64,000 nt of DNA from Cryptomeria japonica (taxonomy: Eukaryota; Streptophyta; Pinopsida; Cupressales; Cupressaceae): the NCBI RefSeq assembly GCF_030272615.1, contig NC_081405.1, positions 310,387,235 through 310,451,234 of the forward strand, in the 5' to 3' direction. The notes beneath the pieces were generated by a model. It did not search any database. It had not been told where the DNA came from and was given only the letters and a program-made list of their open reading frames with translations. Shown piece by piece: positions 44,625 to 57,300 of the stretch (position 1 is the stretch's first letter; every line of letters starts with the position of its first letter). A program made the position numbers and the translations under genes.

Positions 44625-45479
44625 GATGTAATGCCTGCCAAAATACCCTAGAGAAAACCAAAATTAAACATCTATTAATACAAAATTTTACGCTACAATT
44701 ACCCATATACATTACTCCTAACATTACATGAATGCATAAAAAACTAAAACATAATCATATTCTTAACAACATAATACACAAGCTAAATAACAATACAAAA
44801 ACTATCCATCCCTAAGGTTACTCAACGCAATTACTTAACTAACAATAACACATAAACACATCCATGATCATGATACCATTAACATCCATTACATTTAGTT
44901 TCTAATCAATTACTTCCTACCAAACATGAGAATTATGAACTGTCAATTGAAAATCCTACATATCCCCATTAACTCTTAAATTAATTTTAAGGAAGAAATC
45001 AAATGTTCCTAATTCCCTTTTAAACCATCTAACATGATAATATCATATTTCCAAATTAAGTATCACCTAATTTAAATCTAGTTCAGTTTCTTCAAGAGTA
45101 ACCATATATCCTACAAGCCACTTATTCATATTCATATTCTAGGAATATCCATTAACAAATAATAACATCTTTTTCACTAATAATATTCATTCTAATACCA
45201 ACTTAATCATTAACTTCTCACCACAACCATAGGTACACATAAGATAATCTAATAACATTACTCATTCATTTGATTCCTTCCGAACCTAGGATTACATACA
45301 TGATGGATATCCAATTACACCATAGAGATTACAAAGATTAAAACCATCATAATGTATTTCAACTCATCATAATCTCAACCTACTACAATTCCTATTACAT
45401 ATGATCTCAAGATACAAGCTACATAATCTTTCTTACAATACATCTTTCTCATGATACAAGATACATTAATATAATCTCA

Positions 45480-46270
45480 AATACTTAGAGTATACTCTAA
45501 GGATTCATCCATATGAATAAGAGATATGAATCCACATCCATGCATGCTAGAAACCAATGAAGAATATCCCAATGGAAGAAGGAATCGGACCACCGAACCA
45601 TGTGGAACCAATAAGGAACCACTGCCCGTGCTAGGAGATGACACAAGGATTCCATCTAACACTCTAGGCCTAGGTCGACACCTAACAACCAAAGGACAAG
45701 AACTCACAATCATAGAAATGCAATCACATAAAGAATACTCCAATTCACATCACAAGGATAAATTAAAATTCAATAATCTCGCAAAGGCATACCAATAATC
45801 AAGGCATAAGGATCATGGACACATGTAGGGAAAGAGTGTCATCACATACTATGCTCACAAAGAAGGGATACAAATACATTTCCCAGATAGACATGTGGAA
45901 CCATCTCAACCTTTGAGAAAATCAAGGGAGTATGGTTTACCATCTCCATGGTCTTCCCAAGCTCAACCTCAATCTCCACTCAAGGGCTATGAGGTGGGGC
46001 ACCAAAACCAATTTCATTATCTTGTTTAAGTAAATCCTAATTATCCTACCCACTAATCAAATTATTATGGTTATCACTTGCAAATTAAAGGTAAACTCCC
46101 CATGTGGTTCCTTGTTAGGTCTAGACCCTAAGAATGTTTACAAGGAATCTCTAAGAAGCTTATTGCTCATGACCCTGGTCCTCACATGCAAGATCCCACC
46201 CCCCCTAACCATGGACCAAGACCTTAGGGTGAAACACAAATAACCATAGGAAAGAGGCTCAATCAAAATA
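45480..46270. repeat. Diverged direct repeat, copy 1
   Basis: Shares CACATCCATGCA, AATGAAGAAYATCCCAATGG, GTGCTAGGAGATGACACAAG, CTCAACCTTTGAG and CTTAGGGT blocks in the same order with 48,860-49,620. Confidence 0.75.
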
Positions 46271-46425
46271 CAATACCACAATACATCCTCATGCGCATAA
46301 ACCAATCTAAAATACACTCAATCCATAACGATAAAAAAAAAATCAAAAGCCTCATAAAAAAATACACATTTAAGCAAAGCAAGGTATAATTCCTCTTGCA
46401 CAAATAACATCACAAACTCCTCCAT

Positions 46426-46543
46426 AGCGAGGCATTGGTCCTCTTGATGGAGTATATCACATATTCTCTATAGCAAGGCAAGCTACTTCTTGCTGGAGCT
46501 ATCAACATCCTCAACAACAAGGCATTCTACCTGTTGCTGGAGA
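46426..46543. repeat. ~46-bp tandem repeat, 2.6 copies
   Basis: Units start AGCGAGGCATT, AGCAAGGCAAG and ACAAGGCATTC at 46,426, 46,472 and 46,517. Each contains a CTTCTTGCTGGAG-like block. Confidence 0.75.
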
Positions 46544-48859
46544 AAAAAAATATACCAATAATAAAATTACAGAAAGTACACAGATCTAAGAACACGGGGA
46601 AAACCATAAATAGCCTCTGGTACAAAAACAGAAACTATAAATGCATCACAAATTGACGAACTAATCAAAGACCCATACATCAATCAATTTAGCACATATG
46701 TAGAACATAATGTCGCATTCATAGGACAAAACAATGCATTTACTAAACTTAATAGCCCACTTAACAAATACATTAGCACATACAACATCTAGAATGGCAC
46801 ATACAACATATTACGTAGCACATTTACCTATTTAAATAGCATATATAGGAAATAAAGTAGCACATATGATACATAAGGTAAAAACCCAATTTGGACCAAA
46901 CTTAAACAAATTTGATTCAAACAAAAATCATCCAAGGCATAACCACAACTTCAATTTGATCCAGAAAGGGTCACAATGCTATAAACGACTCAAGAAAATT
47001 ATCAAATATCAAATGAAAAAATTAAACATGAAGATTATTTCATCTGGTATGAATGTGTGATTCTCGACAATGTACAGGAGCTAACACTTAACAATACAAC
47101 AATATTTCAGAACAATGCTTTACATATGACTAATATGCACACAAAATAACAACAATACAACACCACTCAAACAAAGTCAGGCTCAAAGAGAGTTATGACA
47201 TTCATAGAGAAAGCACTATACTTCCATGAGAGGATTACCAATGAATAAGTTAAATCTGAGTAATTACAATTTTCCCCAAACCATACCTGTACACTTTATA
47301 ATAATACCTCTTAAACTATACCATTATCTTATTGCCTTATCACATCCTAGCCCAACAAGCCACTTTCTTAAACACAATGTAGACAAATTTCTTTCCGAAT
47401 TTTTTTTGTTGCCGAGGTTAAGCTCACCAACCTAGAAATAGTAGAAGTTATGGTCAAAAGGATCCGATGAAGAGCCAAAATCCACAACCAACACAGTCCA
47501 CAATCCAAAACCAAGCTCAAGCAAACCAAAATATACAAATGCACAGAAATTTCTCCCATAAGCCAACCAGGATGAATGCATAGGAAAATAATTAATAGAA
47601 AATTGAATTCAAATTATAGAAAATCTCCACCAATCAAAATATTCCAATAAACTATATTACTTACCTACCATGCATAGTTACGAGGTAAATAATATAAAAT
47701 AATATTATTTACTTACCCACACAAAATCAACCAATAGGATAAAAGGTAGGTAAATATATTTAATTTTGATTAACCAAATAGTAAAAAAGAAAATAATAAA
47801 TCAAAATCCATTTAAAATAAATAACCTTATGGGTAAATAAAATATGAAAGCCCAATAAACAAATAAATCAAAGGTAATATAAAATAAATATCACAATTAA
47901 TTATAAAATCACAACCCATATAAAATAATTAAATAAATAACCAATTAAACATTAAATCCCAAAATAAATATTAATAAATAAATAATAACCAAGGCTCATA
48001 AATCTATAATCAAACAATACAAATAAATATTAAATCTCAATAAAAAAATATTCAAATATTAATTAAATGACCAAGTTATATAATAAATTAAATTTAACAT
48101 TAATAAACTATATTAGTCAGATTATTAATAAATCAAATATTCAAATACTCACAATACCACAAGGCAACCCGATACAAGGGTCAAGCAACACATCGCATGA
48201 TGCCACAAGATGATCTAGACCATGACACAACTGACAAGGTTACCAACTTAGACCTAGATTGTGTAGAGAGAACTCATGCCATCTCCAACAACTTAGCATT
48301 GGGATAAGGACATGCTCAAACCTATGAGACCAAGTGGAGTTGATGTCTAGTACTTTCAATCCTACAACCAGCAACAACCACAATATAATATATACAATTT
48401 AATATATCATAAACAATAACGCAAGTGATAGAGAATCACAATGTCGCATCATACTCATAATGAGTGGTATGACATCGTCTCTAACACGAATACACTAGAA
48501 TACAATTATAATTAATATAACATCAACTCAATCATCATGATCATGGGATAGGGTTAGCGTAACCATGATATCATGAAAATCCCATAAGAAATATGATCCA
48601 TCAAGAATAACAAGATATGTCAATCATCCATAAGAGTCATCATATAACATATGTCAATATAGTATGTCTACCATCATCAAAAGAATCTAAGATATAAATA
48701 GAGTCATAAATAATCATCAAAATATCAACCATATGTCTAAATATGTCTCTCAATGCATAAATCAAGAGATAAGTCTAGGAGGGACACTACACACTACAAA
48801 TACAATGAATCATTAATATTACTAGTGTAAATACCACATGAACCATAATACATCAATCT
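46544..48859. other. AT-rich, non-coding stretch between the repeat copies
   Basis: AGCACATAYNNAACAT words recur near 46,690-46,870. From 47,600 to 48,150 the sequence is almost only AATAAATA-type words. No gene domain was found. Confidence 0.45.
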
Positions 48860-49620
48860 ATTCCAAGAATCCATCTATAGCTGAAGAGATAAGGAATTCA
48901 CATCCATGCACAAGGGCATCCAATGAAGAACATCCCAATGGAAGAAGGCATCAAACCACCCAACCATGTGGAACCATGAGGAACCACTCCTTGTGCTAGG
49001 AGATGACACAAGATCCCACACACACTCTAGATCCAAGCTAACATCTAACGACCAAAGGGTAATACTCCACACGACACATGGCCAAAAAGTACACAATATA
49101 AGACCTCCAAAGGCTTCCAAATATCAAGGCTTAAGGTGTTAGGACCTACATGTAGGGAAGGAGTGTCATTGCATGCGATATTACCATAAAGCAACATATG
49201 GGAACCTAGGAACCTATTCCAGCTTTTGTGATACTCATGTGGAGCAATCTCAACCTTTGAGGATATCAAGGGAGTTCATCTTACCTGGATCAGCAGGGTG
49301 TACTCAACCATTCCCAGATCATTATAATTACCCTAGGGACATGTGTTGAGGCCACAATCCATTTCTTATCTTATTAAGTGATTTACTACTACCCATCCCT
49401 CATAGGGTTAATTAAATTATATTATCACTTATTTACACAATAAACTCCCAATGAGCTATCCTGGCGGTCTAGACTCTAGGTAACCTGGAAATATAATCCT
49501 CATGACCCCATTCACTCACTTGGAAGCCCACTCCCCCTAGCATGCGCCTAGACCTTAGGGTAACACATACACAAGGACTCTCAATGAAACATAACCTAGA
49601 TAACCAAGGTTCTCTATATC
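48860..49620. repeat. Diverged direct repeat, copy 2
   Basis: Counterpart of 45,480-46,270, about 3.4 kb away in the same orientation. Confidence 0.75.
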
Positions 49621-50000
49621 AATGATAATCAATAAAAATGCATATCAAATGCCAATAATAGAACCTCATATGCAAGACAAATGAGGGTTTTTTCCTGTTC
49701 AAAATTTAGAACTGTATGTCTCATTTTTCTCTCTACAACTCTAAAGTCTTGATTATCATATTTATAACCTAGAGAGAGAAAAGAGGAGAAAAATAGCATG
49801 GTATATATGAGGGGTTTCCTAAGAAAAACCCTAGGTAGGAATTAATCTCCACTACATAAATGATGATTACAAAAGATTGTGTACCCTTTTATAGAAACAC
49901 CATAGATATATAATGATACACTTCATTTCCTTGGCCTCCAATACAGACCTATTTTAACTCAAAACATGAGCATAAGCTTCATAACAAAATACTCTAATAT

Positions 50001-51099
50001 GTCTCATCAAAATATTATTTCTTAATCACACCTACATAGGTGTTTTATCCATGAGTGTTGATGTAGTAAATCTATTAAATAGATAGCAGGTACTGGCTAT
50101 AGCTCTGGCCCAAAAGTTTTCTTCAGTAATTTTGTTTCTTTGTTCATCATGTTTTACTCCGTGTTGCTTTGTAGTTACATATATGGGTTTGTGGTTTGGA
50201 TAGTATATTTATGAATATCAGATGTACCTATATTCAATTTTTTACATGTTATGAATCTTTCGAAGGTGAGATACATGGTTCAACAATTTAGCTTGTCAAT
50301 TGCTCTATTCCTCCGAAAAAAATAGTATGTTTGGACATCTGCATTTTATCAATTGATTGTTTTTGGTCTTGCAGTTTTCAGACATGATTAAGCATTATAG
50401 ATAACGTGTGTATTCCAGTTGGCATTGAATTTTCTTATATCTTGGCTGACCTATGTGGGTGAACATATGAATTATCTTGAGGTAGCATATAAATTACTCT
50501 TGGTAAGGCATGTGTGGATGACTTAAAATATAGATCAGTATATATATGTGATTTACTCTTTCTATGAGGATACAAAGATACAGAGAAATAGATATATGAT
50601 ATAGTGATCAAAATTGATATGGTGTGGTGATATGTGATTGAAGAAGATGTGAATGATTGAAGAGATAATGAAGTGTGTGTAGTCTTTCTACCAAGCCCAA
50701 TCGACACTACACTCCATGCATATGTAAGATGCAGCTATAATAGTTCATTTTGTCTACTTGTTCTCTTATGGGCAGTAAGCCCTCTGGTAGTGAGCCTTGT
50801 AGTGACAATTTTGTAATATTTAATAACTAGTTATATTATATTGAGAGTTACTCCTCTCCGTGGTTTTTTTCCCTAATGGGTTTCCACACAAAAAATCGGG
50901 TGTTCTCTTGTACATTTTGTTGTGGATGGTATGTCTACTTTTGTTTATTATTTGATCATTTATTTATTTATTTATATTCTTATTGATGTCAATCTGTAAA
51001 ATAATAACTAGGTTGATTCTAAAGTTTAAAATTGGAATACTGATTCTCCCCCCACCTCTCTCAATATTCCTGTTGTTCAACACTATCTAGTCTACTTTC
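50001..51099 (+). repeat. Copia-like LTR fragment
   Basis: CTCCTCTCCGTGGTTTTTTT followed by CCCTAATGGGTTTCCACAC near 50,852-50,890 is the wording usual in the R-U5 part of plant copia LTRs. CCCCCCACCTCTC near 51,050 follows. Boundaries and the rest of the element were not found. Confidence 0.4.
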
Positions 51100-52230
51100 T
51101 ATCATGACATCTACTTGTTCTTCTTCTTTGGGTTTCTATTAACTTGAGTCCATTTCTCTTCCAAAATAACTTCCATTAACTTTATATGAGTTTAAACCAA
51201 ATTAGCTCCAAATCCAAGCAAGGAGATGTATTTCTACATATATCTACATTGACAAAAAAAGTAACTATTTGAGGACCAAAATCTTCGTGATAAATTTTAC
51301 CTTTTTAGCAAGAGGAGGCAGTTGAACCCTCACCATTAACAATATATTCCCTTTTAGGTAGAGAACCATCCTAAGTATTCTAACGGACAACTTCCTAATC
51401 ATTACATAAATTTACATAACTCCTCTAAAATATCTTATTTTACCACACCACAAATAAGAATAGTAATTTTTTCTTGTATCTTGTCTTATAGATTAGCCTT
51501 GTGTTGCATCGGGTTATACTCATCATCTTCATTATTCATGACTCCCTTAATTTTATTCCCAACTTCAAGATTTTGATCCAAAAATAGATCATTCTCCTCC
51601 ATAGTCACAACTTGTATAAACATATAATATAGGGCAAGAGACTTTAGGATAGCTTCTCAATTTTTTTTGGCCAACCACCTTTTTAATTATATACATTAAT
51701 TATTTCTTGTTGGTATTACTATAATAACCATATATTCTAGAGATCTACCAAAAAAAATTACATTTTCATCCTAAATAGTTAGGTTACACAAACACATCTA
51801 TATTCAAGAGAGACTCTATAAGGAAAATCTATGTTGATAGCCACATAAATAGAGATCCTAGCAAATACTAGTCTAGGTTTTAATTGTGTAACTCTTTTCA
51901 TAGAAAGTAGATAACCAAAGAAATTGTGTAACTCTTTCCAATTACCAAGTCTAAAACTCCAAAAAAAATCCCCAAGAGGTGAACTTGAATCAATGAGTTG
52001 AACACATGCTTTCATTTACATCTAGAGAAGTTCTTGAAATTTCTCTCTAAAGACCAAGGATCCCTAATTAATAGCTTTAAGAAGTCTTCTTGAACCACAA
52101 ATAAAAGAAGGAACATGCCATTAGCCATAGCACCAATGTTAACACTACCCTTTGACATCCAAATAATATCTACCCATTTCCTAACATTATCAAGATTAGT
52201 GAAAAAAAGCAATAAAATTACCAATATCAT
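51100..52230 (-). pseudogene. LINE ORF1 fragment (DUF4283-like), LINE-D
   Basis: The minus strand begins MILVILLLFFTNLDNVRKWV, then IGAMANGMFLLLFV, QEDFLKLLIRDPWSLERNF and, after a stop at 52,012, SSPLGDFFWSFRLGNWKEL. The spacing of D-P-W-S-L and G-D-F-F-W is that of DUF4283 in plant LINE ORF1. It then decays through many stops to about 51,100. No ORF2 is attached, so this is an isolated relic. Confidence 0.6.
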
Positions 52231-54622
52231 TTTTTATTTTATTATATATATATCAAATTGTACATCTTATTAAAAATTAAAAAATCGATTGTTTACGATT
52301 ACAATTTTATAGTCATGGTTATTTTTTATTCATTTATAAAAAAAGTGATTCCCATTATTAATATTATAAAATTACTTAACGTACAACAAATTAAAAATAA
52401 CATGCCATATTTAAAGCTTAACTTAATTTGAAAGTAAATTATGGCCTAATTTGCATAGTGATTTCTCAAATATTAAACCGAATTATTGATAAAAATTACT
52501 ATTATTATATTTTTTATAGATAATCCCTAGATTTCAACATAAAATATTTAATTTGTAGGCTTCTTAGTTGACTAAAATATTAATTGTAAGTATTTAATAC
52601 TTAAAAAAAAATTGTATCATTTTTACTTTTAAAAGTTGATAAAAATTTAAATCTATTTTTTACTTTTTTTTGCTAGAATTTTATTTTAGAAATATATTTA
52701 AATAATTAATTAAAATAAATTATATATAATTAATAATGTTTAATTATTTCTTCATTTCTTACATATGACTAATAATTAGCCATAGCATTAATTATGACAT
52801 CATAATTTAATTAAATTCTATTAACACAAATAATAAAATTTACCTACCGACTTATTAACTTATAGCTTTACATATATAAATATATATTTAATGAAAAAAT
52901 AATTATATTATGATCATAACATTCATATTAGTACTTGTTAGAAACAAGATTGTTATTGCACCAAAAGATTGACATGTTAATGTTTGATACAACCGCGAGT
53001 TTTAATGAATCCATGGGAGGTGGTTAAGCCATGTCACAAACCTGAGCACTGTGTTACATAGCACAAAGATTTTTTTCTTTTGACTTTTTTTTCAATTTTT
53101 AAAAGTTAAGATGCATGATTTTTTATGTTTATAAATTATATAAAAAAATTCTCAAATCTAAATGGGTCAAAAAATTTACATCTTATTGTTCAATTTCATG
53201 AATCTAATATCTTAAGAATTTTTTTAGGTTGCTTTTTATTAAAAATTTATTGTCTCATTACTAACCTTTCACAAAAAAATTAATTTTTATATATTTTACC
53301 CTCACAAGTTTTATAAATTAAATTATTGTAAAATTATAACAATAATCTCTTCCGTCAAATATGTCCTAAGATTTTAATTATATGACTAAGATAAAAATTA
53401 ATATTATTTTTGTTTTAATAGTTTATCTATTTAAATTTTATTTCAAGAATTTTAATAATATTAGTTATCATATAAATTTATTTATAAATATTATAATATA
53501 GAGTTACTATTACTATTGCAATAGATTTATTTTTGTTTGCCTTGATATTATTATATTTTAAGTAAAAATTATAATTATATCTTATTTATGTGAAAGAATA
53601 TAATGTAGTTACATCCTAGACATATTTAGAATGCAATATATTTAGAATTATCATGTGCATGATTAGTCAATTTATATTGTAAGATCAAGATGTGACATCT
53701 CTATCATAATATTAAAAAAAATACTATAAAATATTGAATTAAATAGTACCAAGGTAATGGTTTTCAAATTCAATTACAATTATGCATGTGCTTATAGTTA
53801 GAATCTCATGCATTAATTTTATATTAAAAACATTAATTCCACATATATATTTCATATAATTTTCAAATATTCTATTATATTTAGTAATAATAATTCAATT
53901 GATATAATTATATCAAATATTCTATTATATTTAGTGATAATAATTCAATTGATATTTTTAATTTTCAATATATAATTATGCAGAGAGGCGTATTAATACC
54001 CACACAATAGATTCATAGATATGCGTGATTAAAAACCCCCTATGATTAAAATTGACACCCATCATATCGTATGACACATGTCATAATTACAATTAGTTTT
54101 ACTATTACTTAAATAAAAATGATTTAAATAACTTAAAATAATCTAAATTAAAATAAATTGCACATGTAGTATTGTAACAAGTTAGAATTAGTTTAATATT
54201 TAATAGTAATAATAATAAATTAATAAATTATATTTTAAAAATTGAAAAAAAATTTAACAAAAATAATTTAAATATTATTAATGTAGTCAACTAGTTATAA
54301 TTGGAGTTCTCAAATTAAATATTAAATTTTTTTATTATAGAGTATAAATAGAAATCAATAAAATATATATTAGATTATATTTCAAATTAATGTAAATAAA
54401 ATAAAATAATAAATTAAATTAAATTTAAAAACTTAAATGAAAATAAATTATATCTCTATACATATAAATAGACATCAATAAAATATTTACTAGATTTAAT
54501 TTCAAATTGTTGTAAATAAAATAAAATAATAGTTTAAATTAAATAATTTAAAATAATTTAAATTAATCTAAATTAAATTAAATAACTTAAATTAAAATAA
54601 ATTACACATTTAGTATTGTAAC
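52231..54622. other. AT-rich region with repeat units
   Basis: Very AT-rich and non-coding. From about 54,100 a unit with ATTGCACATGTAGTATTGTA and ACAAGTTAGAAT appears (54,157), repeats at 54,600, and again after LINE-C at 60,939 and 61,307. ATAAATAGAAATCAATAAAA-like words recur between. Two copies of ATCAAATATTCTATTATATTTAG lie near 53,865 and 53,910. Confidence 0.55.
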
Positions 54623-54631
54623 AAGTTAGAA
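54623..54631. repeat. LINE-C target duplication AAGTTAGAA, left
   Basis: Matches 60,773-60,781, directly after the A-rich tail of LINE-C. Confidence 0.75.
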
Positions 54632-54671
54632 TCAACTAAATAGGATGGCATGTGCGGGCTTAGCAAGATCC

Positions 54672-54697
54672 GAGCTAGGGCATCCGTGCCCTAGCTC
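54672..54697 (+). other. Perfect 11-bp hairpin with TCCG loop in the LINE-C leader
   Basis: GAGCTAGGGCA, loop TCCG, TGCCCTAGCTC. In RNA the loop is of the UNCG type. It lies about 40 nt from the LINE 5' end. Confidence 0.85.
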
Positions 54698-55021
54698 ATG
54701 AGAGGGTGTGTTGATTGTGTGCAGGGGGGTCAAAAGATTTTGGTTCTACGGGGAGGGTTCTACGGGGAGGGGCGACATTTGGTGCAGGATCCTTTGGGGT
54801 TGGTGGTGACTCAACGGTGGGGGTTTGAGTGGTGGGTGTGTTGGAACGAGTGTTTGCATCTGCATTCGATGGATTTTGAGTGGAGAGTGTAGCAGGTTTG
54901 TTCGAGGGTTGCACTTTCTTTTCCTCTTTTTCTTGTTGGGTGGGTTTTGAGGTTGTGTGGGATAGCTAGTTCCCAAGAGGAAGCCTCGAGGCCTTCTCCT
55001 AGCTTGGATTTTTGAGCAGCC

Positions 55022-56406
55022 ATGGGTTTGCATTCTTTGAATTATGGTGTTAAGACTTTTGATAATAATCTCTTTGTTCTCGACTTGGGGGCTGCTGGTG
55101 CTGGTGTGTCGAATGGTGTGTCGAATGGATCCCGGATTTTGAAGTTTAACAACTATCTTGAGAGATGCAAAGAGAGGCCAAAACTGGTAATTCCATCATA
55201 GATGATTGGCGAGGATGTAGAATATGTTTCAAAGAATCCGCTTTAGTGCAAATTTTTGGGAATGAGGGTTTCTCTGCAGTTTCTTGAGAATTGGGCTTAC
55301 AGGATTTGGGCACCAGAAGGGGAAATGGAGATTATGTTGTTGGCAAACAACTACTTCATGGTTACATTCCATTGCATGGAGGATCGCAATAGGGTCTTTC
55401 AGGGCAGCTCGTATATTTATAACCAGGTGGGGTTGTTCATCAAACCTTGGCATGCAGGATTTAACCCTTTAGAGGAGCTCCCAAATAGGGTCCTAGTGTG
55501 GGTTCGTTTACCGTGTTTTCTGGTGGAATGTTGTCGAGAGGATGTGTTGTGGATGCTTGCTTCATTTCTTGGGAAGCTGATTGGATCTTCAATGCAAACC
55601 TTGGGGAGAAAGGTAATGACTTTCGCTCGTATCTGTGTTGAAATTGATCTTAGTAAGCCTTTGCTAGATGTTATAGATATGTGTGCAGGCTCTTATTCTT
55701 GGGTCCAATAGTTGGATTATGCGACTTTTACCATTTCGGTGTCATCTATGTCATGAGTATGGTCATTTGCAGTGCAAGTCCCCTAGGTATAACCGATTGT
55801 GCGTCAACCTCAACAACCTTCCTGTAACCTAGATGGGGCTAATAAAGGAAAAGCTTCCATGTCTAATGAGGTCGTGGGTGTTGATGGTTTTGTCCTAGTT
55901 AAGACAAGGAATAGGAATTGGGAACAAAAGGGGTCTTTGCAGGAGAGACAGGAGGAGGATACCTTTAACAAATTCAAAGCCTTGGATGACCTTATCCAGC
56001 AGGAGGTGAATCTGGGGTTAATTACTTTGGATCAAAGTACATCAGGGTTGGTTCCTAATAGTGTGAATTGGGATTTTACCCAGGTTTAGCAGGTGGTTGG
56101 GAGTTAGCAAATGGAGATGGATCAGCAAGTAGTGGCTTAATTGGGACCCATTTGTGGTCCTGAAGTGAAGTTAGTTGGGGGGATGTTTCTCCTGCAGCAC
56201 AAAAATTGGAATCTGCTGGGGTCAAAATTAATAGGATCTCCTTACATCTGGGTCTTCATCAGAAAGACATTAAAAAAGGTGCAACGGAGAAGATGTCGAA
56301 GGTTGGCAGAAAGGACTTGGATAAGTTCAAATTTATGGGGGAGAATTTGGTTGAGTCAGGGTCAATAAAGACTCTGGATTCTCATTTTGCCAATCCCCCA
56401 AAATGA
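55022..56406 (+). pseudogene. ORF1 of LINE-C (DUF4283-like)
   Basis: ATG at 55,022 gives MGLHSLNYGVKTFDNNLFVL. DUF4283 landmarks follow: GMRVSLQFLENWAYRIWAPE, LANNYFMVTFHCMEDRNRVF, VGLFIKPWHAGFNP, RVLVWVRLPCFLVECC and LGKLIGSSMQTLGRKVMTFA. The tail is Gln- and Lys-rich, ending LDSHFANPPK with TGA at 56,404. Internal stops, mostly TAG, and one frame change between 56,090 and 56,206 break it. A 12-bp in-frame duplication (GTGTCGAATGG repeated) adds a VSNG repeat near 55,105. Confidence 0.85.
56403..56406 (+). other. ATGA overlap between LINE-C ORF1 stop and ORF2 start
   Basis: ORF1 ends AAA TGA and ORF2 begins ATG ATT in the sequence AAAATGATTG. Same as LINE-A at 10,851-10,854. Confidence 0.8.
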
Positions 56407-57300
56407 TTGTGCTATCATGGAATGTGAAGGGCTTGAACGGTGGCCCTAGACAAAAAGCTGTTTGGGGGTTGATAAGGAGTCATTCTCCTGATGTCCTTTT
56501 CTTGTAGGAAACTAAATTATCTATGGAAAGTATGTTGGGTCTAGCACCAAAGCTATGGGGGAGAGGCGAGTGTCAGTGTATTGAGCCATTTGGCTCCTCT
56601 GGAGGGGTGGCCTGTCTTTGGAACCCCTTGAGGATTCATCCCATATGGTGGGTTGCTTCTAGATCTTCTTTATCTGGGGTTGTTTCTAGTGTTGAGACTG
56701 GGGAATATATCTTGTTTACTAACATTTATGCCGCGACTGATCTTCAAGGCAGGCATAATTTGTGGTCTTATATTTCTTTTATGTGAGGGTTGTTCCCTTT
56801 TCATTTGTGGATTATGGCGGGTAATTTCAATGCCATCTTAGAGTTGAGTGAGAAGAAGGGTGGTTCTATGCGATTAGAACCTTCTTCCTTTCTTCTTCAA
56901 GATAGTATATCAACCTTGCATCTTGTTAAAATTAAGCCTGGTAATGGTCTGTTCACGTAGAACAACCGGAGGGTAGGGGAGTATTAGATTGCGGAGAGGC
57001 TAGATTGCTTTTTGGTTTCTAGTTTTTGGGTTGGTGGGGGGTGGTCCATATGCTCTGAGATTTTAGATTGGAGAGGTTTGGACCACTAGCCCATAAAGTT
57101 GGTGTGTTCTTCTTCTCAGGTTGCTCATACTCCTTCATTCAAATTCTACTTTATGTGGTTAGAGGATCCTTCTTTGCAGGATCATGTTGCGGAGTGGTGG
57201 AGGAAAGGGAGGCCAGCCTTTGCACTGCTATGTACACTTTTGCCAAGTAGCTACAATTTGTTAAGTTTCATTTCGGGAATATTTTTCATGCTAAGATAGC
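56403..57300 (+). pseudogene. AP-type endonuclease of LINE-C ORF2
   Basis: MIVLSWNVKGLNGGPRQKAV starts the domain. A TAG sits where Gln of the QETK motif is expected, followed by ETKLSMES. GSSGGVACLWNP and FTNIYAATDLQG follow. The GDFN motif reads GNFN (Asp to Asn, a G-to-A change). WRGLDH with a TAG where Trp is expected, then PIKL, gives the C-terminal DH motif. FMWLEDPSLQDHVAEWWRKG marks the start of the linker. Confidence 0.87.

Larger units (their letters stand above)
36301..44626 (-). mobile_element. Ty3/gypsy retrotransposon internal region, interrupted by copia-2
   Basis: Minus-strand order is PBS, Gag, zinc knuckle, protease, then (after copia-2) RT, RNase H, integrase, as in Ty3/gypsy. 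The 3' LTR and the C-terminal end of integrase are missing beyond 36,300. The copia-2 insertion at 38,516-42,742 duplicated CACTT and split the protease-RT spacer. TAG stops dominate. Confidence 0.88.
44627..50000 (-). repeat. Probable 5' LTR of the gypsy element, right limit uncertain
   Basis: The edge TGTAATGCCTGCC at 44,627 lies next to the PBS, so an LTR extends rightward. No gene domain is present as far as about 50,000. CATATATACCATG (minus strand, near 49,808) could be its TATA box. A ~750-bp segment occurs twice within it (45,480-46,270 and 48,860-49,620), so it may instead be two or more LTR-type sequences. The 3' LTR is not in the window for comparison. Confidence 0.35.

Noticed and set aside
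54696-55033. Minus-strand Pro-rich ORFs at the LINE-C 5' region
   Set aside because: They are antisense to the G-rich LINE leader and have no family features.
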